Assembly (NCBI RefSeq): GCF_020859565.1
Contig: NZ_JAJHUO010000006.1
Span: 124,001-188,000 of the forward strand
Length of the DNA: 64,000 nt
Source: Saccharothrix luteola
GTDB lineage: Bacteria; Actinomycetota; Actinomycetes; Mycobacteriales; Pseudonocardiaceae
Direction: 5' to 3'
The first letter of the stretch is position 1, and each line of letters begins with the position of its first letter. Shown one piece after another: positions 27,478-34,314 of this stretch. Below the pieces are notes generated by a model. The model saw only the letters and a program-made list of their open reading frames with translations. It made no database searches and was not told the DNA's origin. Made by a program: the position numbers and the translations under genes.

Positions 27478-28675
27478 GGCTCCGCAGCGGCGACAGCACC
27501 ACCCACAGCACCGCCAGGGCCTGGCACCCCATGCCCACGGCCAACGTCGCCGTCACCCCGATGCCGCCGCCGAGCACACCGCCCACCAGGCCGCCCAGCG
27601 GCATCGCGCCCCACACCACGAACCGGATGCTGGCGTTCATCCGGCCCAGCAGGTGGTCGGGGCAGATCGACTGCCGGTAGCTGACCTGAGCGATGTTGTA
27701 GACCGTCGCCCCGTACGCCACCGCCGCCTCACCGAGGACCACGAACACGATCCGCCAGTCCGCCGCGCCGAGCGGGACGAGCGCCCCGAACGGCCACGTG
27801 ACCAGGCCGGACAGCCAGATCACCGTGGTCTGGCCGAAGCGGGCGTTCCACCGGTTCACGGTCAGCGCGCCCAGTACGCCGCCGATGCCCGCCGCGCTGA
27901 GCACCAGGCCGACCACGCCCTCCGACAGGCCCAGCTCGCGCACCAGGAACAGCACCAGCACCGCCGCCGCCATGCCGCCGAAGAAGTTGGCGGTGCCCGT
28001 GCAGCCCACGATCGCGCGCAGCGACCGGTGCCCGAAGACGAACCGCAGGCCCTCGGCGATCTCGTGGACCAGCCCGGGCTTGTCCGCGCGCCGGGGCGGT
28101 GGTTCCGCCGTGCGGATGCGCAGCAGGAACAACGCCGAGACCAGGTAGCCGACCGCGGTGGCCAGCACGCCGACGGCCGCGCCGACCACCTGCGCCACCC
28201 CGCCGGCGGCGGCCGGGCCCGACACCTCCGCCACGGCCCGGCTGGCCTCCAGCTTCGAGTTGCCCTCCACCAGCTGCTCCCGGCCGACCAGCGCGGGCAG
28301 GTACGACTGGTAGGCGATGTCGAACATGACCGTGGCCGCACCGACCAGCAGTGCGACCACGACGAGGTGGGCGAGCGTGAGCGCGCCGAGCCACCACGCC
28401 ACCGGCACCGAGAGCAGCAGCAACGCGCGGGTGAAGTCGGCCACGAGCATCACCGGGCGGCGGCTCAGCCGGTCCACCCAGACCCCGGCGGGCAGCCCGA
28501 TCAGCAGGAACGCGGCCGTGCCCGCCGCCGAGAGCACGCCCATCTCGAACGGCGTGGCGGCCAGCGCGCCCACCGCGAGCAGCGGCAACACCGTGCGGCC
28601 GATCGTGGAGCCGAACTGGCTGACGGTGTCGCCTGCCCACAGCAGGCGGAAGTCGCGATGAGACCAGAGGGACAC
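27458..28675 (-). CDS. MFS transporter (Tet/MefA-like), tandem copy 1
   Basis: 405 aa from GTG 28675 (VSLWSHRDFRLLWAGDTVSQ). Motif A is GLPAGVWVDRLSRRPVM. CPDHLLGRMNASIRFVVWG matches the paralogue downstream. A longer frame begins at TTG 28711, but that TTG is inside a TTGACA hexamer (28706-28711, minus strand) which I read as the -35 of this gene's promoter, with the GACACT-like -10 about 18 nt on. GTG 28675 would then be near or at the transcript start. Expressed divergently from an ArsR-like regulator across a palindrome. Confidence 0.85.
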   Translation of the reverse strand: MSLWSHRDFRLLWAGDTVSQFGSTIGRTVLPLLAVGALAATPFEMGVLSAAGTAAFLLIGLPAGVWVDRLSRRPVMLVADFTRALLLLSVPVAWWLGALTLAHLVVVALLVGAATVMFDIAYQSYLPALVGREQLVEGNSKLEASRAVAEVSGPAAAGGVAQVVGAAVGVLATAVGYLVSALFLLRIRTAEPPPRRADKPGLVHEIAEGLRFVFGHRSLRAIVGCTGTANFFGGMAAAVLVLFLVRELGLSEGVVGLVLSAAGIGGVLGALTVNRWNARFGQTTVIWLSGLVTWPFGALVPLGAADWRIVFVVLGEAAVAYGATVYNIAQVSYRQSICPDHLLGRMNASIRFVVWGAMPLGGLVGGVLGGGIGVTATLAVGMGCQALAVLWVVLSPLRSRDAVTA

Positions 28676-28693
28676 GGCGGAAGTGTCGCGGGA

Positions 28694-28715
28694 GTGATTG
28701 GAAACTGTCAATCAC
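28694..28715. promoter_or_regulatory. Palindromic operator between MFS tandem and ArsR-like gene
   Basis: GTGATTG-N8-CAATCAC, a perfect 7-bp inverted repeat. On the minus strand it covers the TTGACA -35 of the transporter gene; on the plus strand it lies about 17 bp ahead of the TAGGCT -10 (732-737) of the regulator. That is the classic position for a repressor acting on both promoters. Confidence 0.6.
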
Positions 28716-28743
28716 TTGTGTCACGGCGGTCTAGGCTGTGCGG

Positions 28744-29238
28744 GTGCAACGACGTCCGGCGACCGACGCCGAGGCCGCCGCGCTGGCCTCGGCCGTGCGG
28801 CTGCGCATCATCCGCCTCACCTACGACCGCGCGATGACCAACAAGGAGATCGCCGAACGGCTCGGCAAGGACCCCGCCACCACCCTCCACCACGTGCGCA
28901 AACTCGTCGCCGCGGGCTTCCTGGAGGCGCAGGAGGAGCGCACGGGCAACCGGGGCGCGCGGGAGATCCCGTACCGCTCGACAGGCCTGTCCTGGCAGCT
29001 CCACAAGGGCAGCAGCCCGTACCCCGAGGAGACCAGCGAGGCGGTGTTCCAGGCGTTCCTGAGCGAGGTCGCGGAGGTGGGCCCGGCCGCGATGAACCAG
29101 TTCCGACTGGTCGCCCGGGTCGACCGCGCGGAACTAAAACGGCGCCTCCAGACGTTGTTGGATGAGCTGGCAGCCGAGCCGGCCCACCCCGACGGGGAAC
29201 GCGTGGCGATCTACCTGGCGCTCTACCCAGGCGATTAA
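28744..29238 (+). CDS. ArsR-like winged-helix transcriptional regulator
   Basis: 164 aa. Winged helix at residues about 12-80: ALASAVRLRIIRLTYDRAMT, then NKEIAERLGKDPATTLHHVRKLVAAGF and a wing with GAREIPYR. C-terminal helical domain. No CxC-type metal site is visible, so a metal sensor is unlikely; these HTH_20-type proteins often control exporters. GTG 28744 is preferred because TAGGCT ends 6 nt before it (leaderless); GTG 28738 overlaps that hexamer. Divergent from two MFS pumps, which it probably represses through the 28694-28715 palindrome. Confidence 0.85.
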   Translation: MQRRPATDAEAAALASAVRLRIIRLTYDRAMTNKEIAERLGKDPATTLHHVRKLVAAGFLEAQEERTGNRGAREIPYRSTGLSWQLHKGSSPYPEETSEAVFQAFLSEVAEVGPAAMNQFRLVARVDRAELKRRLQTLLDELAAEPAHPDGERVAIYLALYPGD

Positions 29239-29280
29239 CCACTCGTCCCGGCAGGGGTGCCGTGGGACGATGAAGGGCAA

Positions 29281-30726
29281 ATGACGGAAAACACGTACAG
29301 CAGCAACGACTGGCTCGACCACGAGGACGAGCTGTCCACCGGCGACCTCGCGCTCGAAGAGCGCACCGCGCTACGCCGCGTAGCCGGGTTGTCCACCGAG
29401 CTCGAGGACGTCACCGAGGTCGAGTACCGCCAGCTCCGGCTGGAGCGGGTCGTGCTGGTCGGCGTGTGGACCGAGGGCACGGCGGCCGATTCGGACGCGT
29501 CCCTGGCGGAACTGGCCCTGCTCGCCGAGACCGCGGGCTCCGAGGTGCTGGAAGGCCTCGTGCAGCGGCGCGACCGGCCAGACCCGGCCACCTACATCGG
29601 TTCCGGCAAGGTCCACGAACTGCGCGACATCGTGATCGCCACCGGCGCGGACACGGTGATCTGCGACGGCGAGCTCTCACCCGGCCAGCTGCGGCAGCTG
29701 GAGGAGAAGCTCAAGGTCAAGGTCGTCGACCGCACGGCGCTGATCCTCGACATCTTCGCCCAGCACGCGTCCACGCGCGAGGGCAAGGCCCAGGTCGAGA
29801 TGGCCCAGCTCCAGTACCTGCTGCCGCGCCTGCGCGGTTGGGGTGAGTCGCTGTCCCGGCAGGCCGGTGGTCGTGCCGGTGGCGCCAACGGCGGCGTGGG
29901 TCTGCGCGGTCCCGGTGAGACCAAGCTCGAGACCGACCGCAGGCGCATCCGCGCGCGCATCTCCAAGCTGCGCCGCGAGATCGCCGCGATGAGCGTGACG
30001 CGGGAGACCAAGCGGCACCGCCGCGTGGCCAACTCGGTGCCGAACGTGGCCATCGCGGGTTACACGAACGCGGGCAAGTCCAGCCTGCTCAACGCGCTGA
30101 CCGGCGCGGGGGTGCTGGTGCAGGACGCCCTGTTCGCGACCCTCGACCCGACCACGCGGCGCACCGAGACGCCCGAGGGCCTGGCCTACACGTTGACCGA
30201 CACGGTCGGCTTCGTGCGGCACCTGCCGCACCAGCTGGTCGAGGCGTTCCGGTCGACGTTGGAGGAGGTCGCCGACGCGGACCTGCTGGTCCACGTGGTC
30301 GACGGCTCCGACGCCATGCCGGAGAAGCAGGTCAAGGCCGTGCGCGAGGTGATCACCGAGATCTCGTCGCGGCGCGACGACCCGATGCCGACCGAGCTGC
30401 TCGTGGTGAACAAGGTCGACGCGGTGGGCGAGCTGGGCATGGCCCGGCTGCGGCACCTGTTCCCGACAGCGGTTTTCGTGTCCGCGCACACCGGCGAGGG
30501 CATCGCCGAGCTGCGCGAGCGCATCGCGGCCATGACGCCGCGGCCGGAGGTCGTGGTCGAGGCGCTCGTGCCGTACGCGAGGGGCGAGCTGGTCGCACGC
30601 GTGCACCGCGAGGGCGAGGTCCTCAAGGAGCGGCACACCGAGGAGGGCACCGAGCTGTCCGCCCGGGTCCGACCGGACCTGGCCGACGTCCTGGAGAAGT
30701 TCGCCGTGAACGGAAGCCGCGCCTAA
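29281..30726 (+). CDS. hflX: GTPase HflX (ribosome-associated)
   Basis: 481 aa. N-terminal nucleotide-binding HflX domain with PDPATYIGSGKVHEL, a helical linker with GPGETKLETDRRRIRAR, then the TRAFAC GTPase: G1 GYTNAGKSSL (about 260), G3 DTVGFVRHLP, G4 NKVD and a switch region SAHTGEG. HflX splits or rescues stalled ribosomes, for example after heat or macrolide exposure. ATG 29281 follows GAAGGGC. Longer than E. coli HflX (426 aa) by an N-terminal acidic extension (DWLDHEDELSTGDLALEERT), usual in actinobacteria. Confidence 0.95.
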   Translation: MTENTYSSNDWLDHEDELSTGDLALEERTALRRVAGLSTELEDVTEVEYRQLRLERVVLVGVWTEGTAADSDASLAELALLAETAGSEVLEGLVQRRDRPDPATYIGSGKVHELRDIVIATGADTVICDGELSPGQLRQLEEKLKVKVVDRTALILDIFAQHASTREGKAQVEMAQLQYLLPRLRGWGESLSRQAGGRAGGANGGVGLRGPGETKLETDRRRIRARISKLRREIAAMSVTRETKRHRRVANSVPNVAIAGYTNAGKSSLLNALTGAGVLVQDALFATLDPTTRRTETPEGLAYTLTDTVGFVRHLPHQLVEAFRSTLEEVADADLLVHVVDGSDAMPEKQVKAVREVITEISSRRDDPMPTELLVVNKVDAVGELGMARLRHLFPTAVFVSAHTGEGIAELRERIAAMTPRPEVVVEALVPYARGELVARVHREGEVLKERHTEEGTELSARVRPDLADVLEKFAVNGSRA

Positions 30727-30730
30727 CCCC

Positions 30731-31756
30731 TTGCGAGCGCTGCTGGTGGTTCTAGGGCTGGTGATGACGGCCGGTTCCGCTTCGGCGGAGCCGGCCGTCG
30801 CCGACGTGTGCGCGGTGACCGACCCGCGGCTGGAGGAGCTGTCCGGGCTGGCGTCCGACGGCGGTCAGTGGTTCGCGGTGAACGACAGCGACAACGGCCG
30901 GTTGCAGGTCCAGGTGCTCGACCGATCCTGTGCGATCACGCGCACGATCACCGCGCCGACGAACCCGTTCGACGTCGAGGATCTCGCCTTGGCCCCTGAC
31001 GGAACCCTGTGGGCGGCGGATACCGGCGACAACGGGAAGTCGCGCGAAACCGTGGCATTGCATGCCGTTTCACCGGACGGCAGCACCCGTTTGCACCGAC
31101 TCACGTATCCTGACGGAAAGCACGACGCCGAGGCATTGTTGCTCGACGGTTCCGGCATTCCGCACATCGTCACGAAGGAAACGATCGGATCGGCGTTGGT
31201 GTACCGGCCGGCGTCCGGGCTGAGCGAGGGCGCGCCGACGCCGCTGGAGCAGGTGGCGCGGGTGTCGATCAGCACCACGGACACCGCGGGCGGGCCGTTC
31301 CAGAACTCCGTGGTGACGCGCGTGGTCACGGGCGGCGCGATGTCCCGGGACGGCCGGGTGGCGGCGTTGCGGACCTACACCGACGCGTACCTGTTCCCGG
31401 TGCCGGACGGTGACCTGGCCAAGGCGCTGGAGTCCGACCCGGTGCGGGTGCCGCTGGCCGGCGAGCCGCAGGGCGAGGCCATCGCGTTCGACCCGGACGG
31501 CACGCTGCTGTCGGCGTCCGAGTTCGGCAGCGCGGGCGCCTCGTCGACCGTGCGCGCGGTGGCGGGTGCGGCGGCGTCGGCCGTGCCGCCCGCGCCGACG
31601 ACCACGACGGACGCCCCCGTGACCGATGACGGGACCACCGCTGCTCCCCCGGCCACCGACCCGCCGTCGTCGCCGTGGCCCGTGGTGGGTGGTGGCGCGG
31701 TCGCGTTGGTGCTGGTCGGCGCACTGGTGCGCCGCTCACGCCGACGTCGGGCGTGA
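30731..31756 (+). CDS. Secreted, C-terminally anchored beta-propeller-like protein
   Basis: 341 aa. N-terminal signal peptide (MRALLVVLGLVMTAGSASA, cleavage near residue 19). The central region of about 240 residues has propeller-like repeats (LEELSGLASDGGQWFAVNDS, EDLALAPDGTLWAADTGDN). A Thr/Pro/Ala linker follows, and a final hydrophobic helix (VVGGGAVALVLVGALV) with an RRSRRRRA tail forms a membrane anchor. The N-terminal half recalls SdiA-regulated/esterase-like propellers. The only start fitting the signal peptide is TTG 30731, 4 bp after hflX. Function unknown. Confidence 0.78.
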   Translation: MRALLVVLGLVMTAGSASAEPAVADVCAVTDPRLEELSGLASDGGQWFAVNDSDNGRLQVQVLDRSCAITRTITAPTNPFDVEDLALAPDGTLWAADTGDNGKSRETVALHAVSPDGSTRLHRLTYPDGKHDAEALLLDGSGIPHIVTKETIGSALVYRPASGLSEGAPTPLEQVARVSISTTDTAGGPFQNSVVTRVVTGGAMSRDGRVAALRTYTDAYLFPVPDGDLAKALESDPVRVPLAGEPQGEAIAFDPDGTLLSASEFGSAGASSTVRAVAGAAASAVPPAPTTTTDAPVTDDGTTAAPPATDPPSSPWPVVGGGAVALVLVGALVRRSRRRRA

Positions 31757-31775
31757 GCGGCGGCCACCGGTGCCC

Positions 31776-31942
31776 TAGTGCCGTGACCGGCAACCTTCGC
31801 CGCGTCTTCCGGCGCTCGGCAGGGCGCCTCGCGGCACCGACCCCACGCCCACAGCCAACCAGGATGAGGACGCGGGGCCGGCACCGCGATCCACCCGTCC
31901 GATCACCGGATTACGGGGCAAAGGCCGCCGGTCACGGCACTA
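31776..31942. mobile_element. MITE-like TIR element, long copy (167 bp, TA-flanked)
   Basis: Perfect 16-bp terminal inverted repeats TAGTGCCGTGACCGGC / GCCGGTCACGGCACTA, including a TA dinucleotide at each end that can be the target duplication. No coding frame. The left 64 bp are about 94% identical to the 76-bp copy at 20336-20411 (opposite orientation). The right end supplies the TAG stop of lexA. Removing the element and one TA would restore CTC TAG, i.e. the same lexA stop, so the insertion was silent. Confidence 0.75.
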
Positions 31943-32641
31943 GAGCCTGCGCAGGACGGCGACGACCTTGCCCAGGATCGACGCGTCGTCGCCGGGGATG
32001 GGCTGGTAGGCCTCGTTGTGCGGCATCAGCCACACGTGCCCGTCCTCCTTGCGCTTGAACGTCTTCACGGTGGCCTCGCCGTCGATCATCGCGGCCACCA
32101 CCTCGCCGTTGTCCGCCGTCGGCTGCTGGCGGACGACCACCCAGTCGCCGTCGGTGATGGCGGCGTCCACCATCGAGTCGCCGACGACCTTCAGCAGGAA
32201 CACGTCGCCCTCGCCGACGATCTCGCGGGGCAGCGGGAACACGTCCTCGATGGCCTCTTCCGCCAGGATCGGCCCACCGGCCGCGATGCGACCCAGCATG
32301 GGCACGTACGCGGGCGTCGGCTTGGACGCCGGGTCGAGGCCGGTCACGATCTCCGCGGGCAGCACGCCCACCGCGCGCGGCCGGTTCGGGTCGCGGCGCA
32401 GGTACCCCTTCCGCTCCAGCGCGCGCAGCTGGTGGGCGACCGAGGAGGTGGAGGTCAGGCCGACCGCCTCCCCGATCTCACGCACGCTGGGCGGGTAGCC
32501 GAACCGGTCGAGCCAGTCGCGGATCACGTCGAGCACCTTGCGCTGGCGCAGGGTGAGCCCGGCGTTGCCCGCGATGTCCGCCGGTTCGGGCGCGGAGGGC
32601 ACATCGGCGGTGCGCAGGTCTTCACTGGTCTTGCGTGCCAC
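31940..32641 (-). CDS. lexA: SOS repressor LexA
   Basis: 233 aa. N-terminal winged helix ([20 protein letters not shown] and [20 protein letters not shown]), Ala121-Gly122 autocleavage site in [11 protein letters not shown], and catalytic dyad Ser156 (GDSMVD) and Lys193 (ATVKTFKR). A GTG start follows GGAGGAAGCACC. A LexA box with one mismatch lies 88-104 bp upstream (32730-32745), consistent with autoregulation. The stop codon is part of a MITE end, but the C-terminus VVAVLRRL is full length. Confidence 0.97.
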   Translation of the reverse strand: MARKTSEDLRTADVPSAPEPADIAGNAGLTLRQRKVLDVIRDWLDRFGYPPSVREIGEAVGLTSTSSVAHQLRALERKGYLRRDPNRPRAVGVLPAEIVTGLDPASKPTPAYVPMLGRIAAGGPILAEEAIEDVFPLPREIVGEGDVFLLKVVGDSMVDAAITDGDWVVVRQQPTADNGEVVAAMIDGEATVKTFKRKEDGHVWLMPHNEAYQPIPGDDASILGKVVAVLRRL

Positions 32642-32729
32642 GGTGCTTCCTCCTCACCGGTCCCGATTGCCCAGGCCGGCTTCTCCGACGATCTTCACTT
32701 GTGGACGGTAGTCGCGTTCCGTGTCCAGA

Positions 32730-32745
32730 TCAAACACCTGTTCGA
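32730..32745. promoter_or_regulatory. SOS (LexA) box for lexA
   Basis: TCAAACACCTGTTCGA: matches the actinobacterial TCGAAC-N4-GTTCGA palindrome with one mismatch (A for G at position 3). A weaker site is usual for lexA autoregulation. It lies in the lexA/LysM divergent intergenic region. Confidence 0.85.
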
Positions 32746-32811
32746 AGTAAACCTCGGCGTGTCCTAGCGATTTCGCCCGGCGAAGTGGTAGACATTCGCA
32801 CGGACGTTCGA

Positions 32812-32827
32812 TCGAACACAGGTTCGA
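32812..32827. promoter_or_regulatory. SOS (LexA) box for the LysM division-inhibitor gene
   Basis: TCGAACACAGGTTCGA: perfect TCGAAC-N4-GTTCGA palindrome, 32 bp before the ATG of the LysM gene. A CATGAT hexamer just downstream could be its -10, so LexA would occlude the promoter. Confidence 0.9.
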
Positions 32828-32859
32828 TCATGATCGGATGACCTGCGTTGGAGGACATC

Positions 32860-33357
32860 ATGGCGGTGGTCATTGGCACCCGTAACAGCTTCGAACTGGT
32901 CGACGGCGCCGGTGCCGAGGACGTCGCCCGCGGTGCGGGATTGCGACCCGGACCACGGGTCCTCCGCCGGTTCGACGTACACGATAAGGACAACCGCCGC
33001 CCGTCGACGCGCCCCCGCCCGCTCGCCGTGCGCCGGACCGCGCCCGAGCCGGTCGCCTGCGAGGTCCGGCCGCAGCGCCACCCGGCCGTCCAGTTCGTCG
33101 CGTACTCAGCGGTCGCGGCCGTCTTCGCCGGACTGCTGAGCCTGCTCTTCCTGTACACATCCGGCGCCACCACCGTGCCCGAACGGACCAGCGTCGTGCA
33201 CGTCCAGGTGGGCGAGTCGCTGTGGGACGTGGCCGAGCGCAGCGCACCCGCCAGCGACCCGGACGCCGTCGTGTCCCGCATCCGCGAGCTGAACTCCCTC
33301 CCGGACTCCGACGTCGTCCCCGGCCAGTCCCTGGTCGTCCCCAACGGCACCCCCTGA
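32860..33357 (+). CDS. SOS-induced LysM membrane protein (Rv2719c/YneA-like division inhibitor)
   Basis: 165 aa. A cytoplasmic basic N-terminal part of about 70 residues, one TM helix (about 71-93, VAYSAVAAVFAGLLSLLFLY), then an outside LysM domain (about 102-155: VVHVQVGESLWDVAERSAP, and SDVVPGQSLVVPNG) that binds peptidoglycan. Divergent from lexA with a perfect SOS box, exactly as Rv2719c (ChiZ) in mycobacteria and the DivS/YneA-type cell division suppressors. Probably halts septation during DNA damage. ATG 32860 with GGAGG 6 nt upstream; a TTG four codons earlier overlaps the ribosome site. Confidence 0.88.
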   Translation: MAVVIGTRNSFELVDGAGAEDVARGAGLRPGPRVLRRFDVHDKDNRRPSTRPRPLAVRRTAPEPVACEVRPQRHPAVQFVAYSAVAAVFAGLLSLLFLYTSGATTVPERTSVVHVQVGESLWDVAERSAPASDPDAVVSRIRELNSLPDSDVVPGQSLVVPNGTP

Positions 33358-33371
33358 CCTCCCCACGCACT

Positions 33372-33496
33372 CGCGCGTGTCGAACCTCCAGGTCCCGCGT
33401 GTCGAACCTCCAGGACCCCCGAGTTCAACGTCCGGAACGTTGAACTCGGGGGTCCTGAGCGTTCGACACGGTGGGCGCGAGCGTTCGACACGCGCG
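33372..33496. repeat. Nested 125-bp palindromic repeat element
   Basis: Centre: perfect 20-bp arms AGGACCCCCGAGTTCAACGT (412-431) and its complement (437-456) around a 5-nt CCGGA loop. On each side lie two copies of a decamer core: CGTGTCGAAC twice on the left, GTTCGACACG twice on the right. The whole thus folds as one large cruciform, with outer arms CGCGCGTGTCGAAC / GTTCGACACGCGCG. It directly follows the LysM gene stop and could terminate it, but the modular symmetry is far beyond a normal terminator. Confidence 0.75.
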
Positions 33497-33499
33497 TTT

Positions 33500-33640
33500 G
33501 TGTTTGCGAATCGGCGGTGACCTGCGACGGGCCCGGGGGGCGGTCCGTGACCGGTGCGTCGCGCAGCGCTGGCATCCCATCGAGTGAACGCCGGCCGGTG
33601 TGTCCGACTTGCAGACGAGTAGGGCGCGGGCATAGGTTGA
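33500..33640. other. Non-coding stretch before nrdR
   Basis: The 33358-33746 interval (389 bp) holds the nested palindrome and the NrdR box. The part between them shows no convincing gene, RNA fold or repeat to me. I looked for a cobalamin riboswitch core and did not see one. Confidence 0.5.
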
Positions 33641-33656
33641 CCCCTACATCTAGTGG
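33641..33656. promoter_or_regulatory. NrdR box upstream of nrdRJ
   Basis: CCCCTACATCTAGTGG matches the NrdR consensus ACACwATATCTwGTGk at 13 of 16 positions. A TTGACC hexamer (33637-33642) overlaps its left edge, as for repression of the nrdRJ promoter. A second, much weaker match begins near 33676, so pairing of boxes, usual for NrdR, is uncertain. Confidence 0.7.
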
Positions 33657-33746
33657 TTACACCAACGTAGTTAGTCCACAGGTTGGGGTATTCCCCGCCA
33701 TGGGGGCTAACGCGATGGATGCTGCGCGGAGGAGGGGAGACCAGCC

Positions 33747-34205
33747 GTGCGATGCCCGTTCTGCCGCAACGCCGACAGCCGCGTCGTCGACTCGCGCGAG
33801 GTCGACGAGGGTCAGGTGATCCGTCGCAGGCGCTCCTGCTCGAGCTGCGGTCGCCGGTTCACCACCGTGGAGGAAGCCGTGCTCGCGGTGGTCAAGCGCT
33901 CCGGCGTCACCGAGCCGTTCAGCCGCGACAAGGTCGTCAACGGCGTGCGCCGCGCCTGCCAGGGCCGCCCGGTCGACGAGGACGCCCTGCAACAGCTCGC
34001 GCACCGCGTCGAGGAGTCCATCCGCTCGGGCGGCAACGCCGAGATCCCGAGCCACGAGGTGGGCCTGGCCATCCTCGGCCCCCTGCGCGACCTGGACGAG
34101 GTGGCCTACCTGCGGTTCGCCTCCGTCTACCGCTCCTTCTCGTCCGTCGAGGACTTCGAGAAGGAGATCTCCGATCTTCGCACCGCCCAGCGCACGGACG
34201 ACTGA
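33747..34205 (+). CDS. nrdR: Transcriptional repressor NrdR
   Basis: 152 aa. N-terminal zinc ribbon [18 protein letters not shown] ... [10 protein letters not shown] with the four cysteines, then an ATP-cone domain ([20 protein letters not shown]). NrdR senses dATP/ATP and represses ribonucleotide reductase genes. GTG start at 33747. Directly upstream of nrdJ (109-bp gap), in the order conserved in Streptomyces and relatives, and preceded by an NrdR box, so autoregulated. Confidence 0.96.
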   Translation: MRCPFCRNADSRVVDSREVDEGQVIRRRRSCSSCGRRFTTVEEAVLAVVKRSGVTEPFSRDKVVNGVRRACQGRPVDEDALQQLAHRVEESIRSGGNAEIPSHEVGLAILGPLRDLDEVAYLRFASVYRSFSSVEDFEKEISDLRTAQRTDD

Positions 34206-34314
34206 GCGGACGCGACGCAAGACAACTGCGCCTGACCGGCTCGGACGGGGGGAGCCCGGACGTGGGTCGCGCATCGGACGTCGAGAACTCGTGAAACGGA
34301 ATGAGGAAGTCGGA

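Noticed and set aside
33358..33746. Cobalamin riboswitch upstream of nrdRJ
   Set aside because: No B12-box-like conserved core seen by eye; the segment is explained by the palindrome and an NrdR box.
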